Below are positions 20,831-22,907 of a DNA stretch of 22,907 nt, piece after piece. The position numbers and the translations under genes were made by a program. Location of the stretch: assembly GCA_045651865.1 (NCBI GenBank), contig JAZRTC010000124.1, positions 1 to 22,907 on the forward strand. The letters are read 5' to 3'. Source of the DNA: RGIG1959 sp045651865. Its GTDB lineage: Bacteria > Bacillota > Clostridia > Oscillospirales > Acutalibacteraceae. How positions within the stretch are numbered: position 1 is the stretch's first letter; each line of letters starts with the position of its first letter. Below the pieces are notes generated by a model that saw only the letters and a program-made list of their open reading frames with translations, was not told the DNA's origin and did no database searches.

Positions 20831-20859
20831 TGGAAATTTTTTTAAAAATCCGTTATACT
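20831..20859 (+). promoter_or_regulatory. Possible promoter of the XRE-type regulator
   Basis: TATACT (20854-20859) is a good -10. TGGAAA (20831-20836), 17 bp upstream, is a poor -35, so the promoter may need an activator or an upstream element. Confidence 0.4.
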
Positions 20860-20891
20860 GGAAAAACAAACCCACAAAGGAGGAAGCAGAT

Positions 20892-21653
20892 ATGCGTATC
20901 GGCAAAAAGCTTTATGAATTGCGCACAGCGCAGAATCTGTCGCAGGAAGAGCTGGCAAACAAGTTGGAGGTGTCCCGTCAATCGGTTTCCAAATGGGAAA
21001 CCGATGCGGCGATGCCGGATCTGGATAAGCTTATAAAATTGTGCGATACATTTCATGTGTCGCTGGATGAATTGACCGGACGAATCTCGCCCTGTGAAGA
21101 AGTGTCGACAAATGCCGTGAAAAAGGCAGAACAGCCGAGCCTGCACCAAAAGGTGATCGGCTATATTCTGCTGGCGGTGTCCTTAATTGCCGCTGTGTTG
21201 ATCGTGTTGTTAGCGAAAGAGGAAGTTGCGTTGATTATGACTGCATTGATTACCGCAACAGTGTTTGCGTGCAGTCTGGTTTGCTTGTTTTTCAAAAAAC
21301 AGGCGGGGTATTGGTGCGCGTGGATCGCGTTCACACCGTTTATGGTGATATCCCCGTTTGTGGTCTCGTTGCATGTGTTCCGATATGGCGCGCTTATTCA
21401 GCTTGGGTGGTATACACTGATGGGATGTTTTGCCAAAAACCGTTTCGGGAGACAGGCTATTTCCGCAAATCGCCGACGGGTGGGATTGCTTGTAACAGGC
21501 TGGATTCTCACGGTCGGTGTCTGGGTGTGGATGCACATGGCGATCGTAAACGCGATGTTGACATATACCGTTACGAATATTCTTGTCTATGCCGCGATTG
21601 CCTGTCTTTTAACAGGTACGGTTTCATATGTAACGCGAAAAAAAGAAGAATAA
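20892..21653 (+). CDS. XRE-family DNA-binding protein with a multi-helix membrane domain
   Basis: This 253-residue protein begins with a Cro/C1-type helix-turn-helix: IGKKLYELRTAQNLSQEELANKLEVSRQSVSKWETDAAMPDLDKLIKLCDTFHVSLDELTG (3-62). After a short linker come about five to six hydrophobic segments (about 88-108, 112-134, 141-163, 167-180, 199-220, 226-246). The body is thus embedded in the membrane with the DNA-binding part in the cytoplasm. This combination is common in Clostridia, and its signal is generally unknown. The ATG at 20892 follows AAAGGAGG (20876-20883). It lies behind the ABC operon but is separated by that operon's terminator and has its own possible promoter. Confidence 0.9.
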   Translation: MRIGKKLYELRTAQNLSQEELANKLEVSRQSVSKWETDAAMPDLDKLIKLCDTFHVSLDELTGRISPCEEVSTNAVKKAEQPSLHQKVIGYILLAVSLIAAVLIVLLAKEEVALIMTALITATVFACSLVCLFFKKQAGYWCAWIAFTPFMVISPFVVSLHVFRYGALIQLGWYTLMGCFAKNRFGRQAISANRRRVGLLVTGWILTVGVWVWMHMAIVNAMLTYTVTNILVYAAIACLLTGTVSYVTRKKEE

Positions 21654-21689
21654 CGCATTTTCATCCGCGCGCTCATTGCGATTTTTACA

Positions 21690-21723
21690 AAAAAAGGGAC
21701 ATGCACACGCATGTCCCTTTTTT
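21690..21723. terminator. Bidirectional terminator between convergent genes
   Basis: A perfect 15-bp stem, 21690-21704 with 21709-21723 and an ACAC loop, has A6 and T6 flanks on a GGGACATGC core. It serves the plus-strand XRE gene and the minus-strand aminopeptidase, whose stop is eight bases away. Confidence 0.92.
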
Positions 21724-21730
21724 CAATTCA

Positions 21731-22907
21731 TCAATCCTGTCTCTCGAGCAGAGCTTTGAACGCTTTGTGCGCGGTGTAAACATCGAGCTTCGAGACCACT
21801 TCAAACGGAGCGTGCATCGACAGCACGGGCACACCGAGATCGACCGTGTCGACATTGAGGTTCGCGATGTATTTCGCGACCGTGCCGCCGCCGCCGACAT
21901 CGACCTTACCCAGCTCGCCGACCTGCCAGATCACACCTGCATCGTCCATGATGCGGCGAAACTTGCCCATCGTCTCGGCAGAGGCATCCGAAGTGCCGCC
22001 CTTGCCGCCCGAGCCGGTGTACTTCGTCAGCACCACGCCGTTGTTCAGGCGAGCCGCGTTGCGCGCCTCGGTGACTTCGGGATAGAGCGGGTCGATGGCG
22101 CAGTTGACATCCGCCGACAGGCACATCGATTTCGACAGCACATGGTGACCCTTCTCACCGAAGGTGTTGGCGAGATCTTCAATGAAATAGGGCAGGAACG
22201 CCGACTGCATACCGGTGTTGCCGTCCGAGCCGGTTTCTTCCTTGTCGGCAAGCACGGTCAGCGCGGTGAAGGTCGGCACTTCCAGCTCAAACAGCGCGGT
22301 CAGCGCGGGGTAGGAGCAGACGCGGTCGTCGTGACCGTAGGCGCCGATCATGCTACGGTCGAAACCGACATCGCGCGCGCCGAAGGCGGGCACGATCTCG
22401 ATCTCCGCCGAGAGGAAGTCTGCTTCGACAATGCCGTATTTCTCGTTGAGGAGCTTGAGGATGTTCAGCTTGACCATATCCGCGCCTTCCTCGTCGCACA
22501 CGGGGCGCGAGCCGATGAGAACATCGAGTGCTTCGCCTTCGACGACTTTGCGGGCAGGCTTTTGCATCTGATCCGCCGCAAGGTGGGGCAGAAGATCGGT
22601 CACGCAGAACACGGGATCAGCGGGATCTTCACCGATGACGATGTTGACCACTTCGCCGTTTTTCTTGACAAGCGAGCCGTGGATCGCCAGCGGGGTCGCG
22701 GTCCACTGATATTTCTTGATACCGCCGTAGTAGTGGGTGTCAAAATAGCAAAGATGCTGATTCTCATACAGCGGGTTGGGTTTGAGATCGAGGCGCGGGG
22801 AGTCGATGTGCGCCGCGGCGATGGACACACCCTCGGAAATGGGGGCCGAGCCGATGACAGCGAGAATCACCGCTTTGCCGCGGTTGTTGAGGTACACGCG
22901 GTCGCCC
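21731..22907 (-). CDS. M18-family aminopeptidase, N-terminus outside window
   Basis: About 392 residues of an M18 metallopeptidase are visible; the frame stays open through the right edge, so the first part is missing. A GTG at 22897 is internal (it continues GDRVYLNNRGK) and is not the start. Metal-site marks are AAHIDSPRLDLK, with the first zinc ligand His, then DKEETGSDGNTGMQSAF with the catalytic Glu pair, and the closing LSMHAPFEVVSKLD with a ligand His. The segment GGKGGTSDASAETMG is also typical. The enzyme is a cytoplasmic aminopeptidase, probably preferring acidic residues if it follows the family. The stop sits next to the bidirectional terminator. Confidence 0.93.
   Translation of the reverse strand, partial: GDRVYLNNRGKAVILAVIGSAPISEGVSIAAAHIDSPRLDLKPNPLYENQHLCYFDTHYYGGIKKYQWTATPLAIHGSLVKKNGEVVNIVIGEDPADPVFCVTDLLPHLAADQMQKPARKVVEGEALDVLIGSRPVCDEEGADMVKLNILKLLNEKYGIVEADFLSAEIEIVPAFGARDVGFDRSMIGAYGHDDRVCSYPALTALFELEVPTFTALTVLADKEETGSDGNTGMQSAFLPYFIEDLANTFGEKGHHVLSKSMCLSADVNCAIDPLYPEVTEARNAARLNNGVVLTKYTGSGGKGGTSDASAETMGKFRRIMDDAGVIWQVGELGKVDVGGGGTVAKYIANLNVDTVDLGVPVLSMHAPFEVVSKLDVYTAHKAFKALLERQD

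Overview
This window looks like chromosomal DNA from a Clostridia member of the Bacillota, probably an Oscillospiraceae/Ruminococcaceae-type gut anaerobe. The reasons are the gyrase sequences, strong AGGAGG-type ribosome binding sites, sigma-A-like promoters (TTGACA/TATAAT type, 16-17 bp spacing), U-tailed terminators, a heterodimeric ABC exporter behind a MarR regulator, and moderately GC-rich core genes interrupted by AT-rich accessory pieces. The assignment is inference; no rRNA gene is present.

Layout. (1) 1-8470, plus strand: the 3' part of an AT-rich unknown gene, then gyrB. Four genes for small membrane proteins of apparent YcxB-like type follow (five domain copies, because the last gene is a tandem fusion). 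Next come a GTAG hairpin, an intact REP-associated tyrosine transposase (RAYT), and gyrA with a strong terminator. The gyrase genes are thus split by about 3.4 kb. Their two leaders share the same ordered blocks just ahead of the start codons. (2) 8471-8803: a repeat-filled gap. (3) 8804-12126, minus strand: an EamA-type transporter, a DUF368 membrane protein, RsmE and a tRNA1(Val)-type methyltransferase. (4) 12239-13585, plus strand: an O-antigen ligase/polymerase-like membrane protein, transcribed away from the methyltransferase through back-to-back promoters. (5) 13586-14269: repeats, a terminator and a broken four-helix-bundle (23S rRNA intervening-sequence type) gene. They sit in a segment bounded by 22-bp direct repeats of the neighbouring gene's 3' end. 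(6) 14270-16339: divergent sugar nucleotidyltransferase (minus) and galE (plus), which suggests UDP-sugar supply. (7) 16380-20741, plus strand: a promoter with a GTTAG-type candidate operator, a structured leader with an 18-codon upstream ORF, a MarR regulator, and two ABC exporter half-transporters. (8) 20892-21653: an XRE-type regulator with a membrane tail. It converges on an M18 aminopeptidase (minus) that runs off the right edge.

The most unusual material is repeat biology and regulation. Five GTAG-headed hairpins (one full set, one clearly truncated) are scattered through the intergenic DNA of a window that encodes a RAYT. Two of them head a roughly 145-bp composite repeat. Together they look like a REP/BIME-type system. 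The other candidates are the shared gyrase leader, the YcxB-like array, and the upstream ORF that ends on the MarR start codon.
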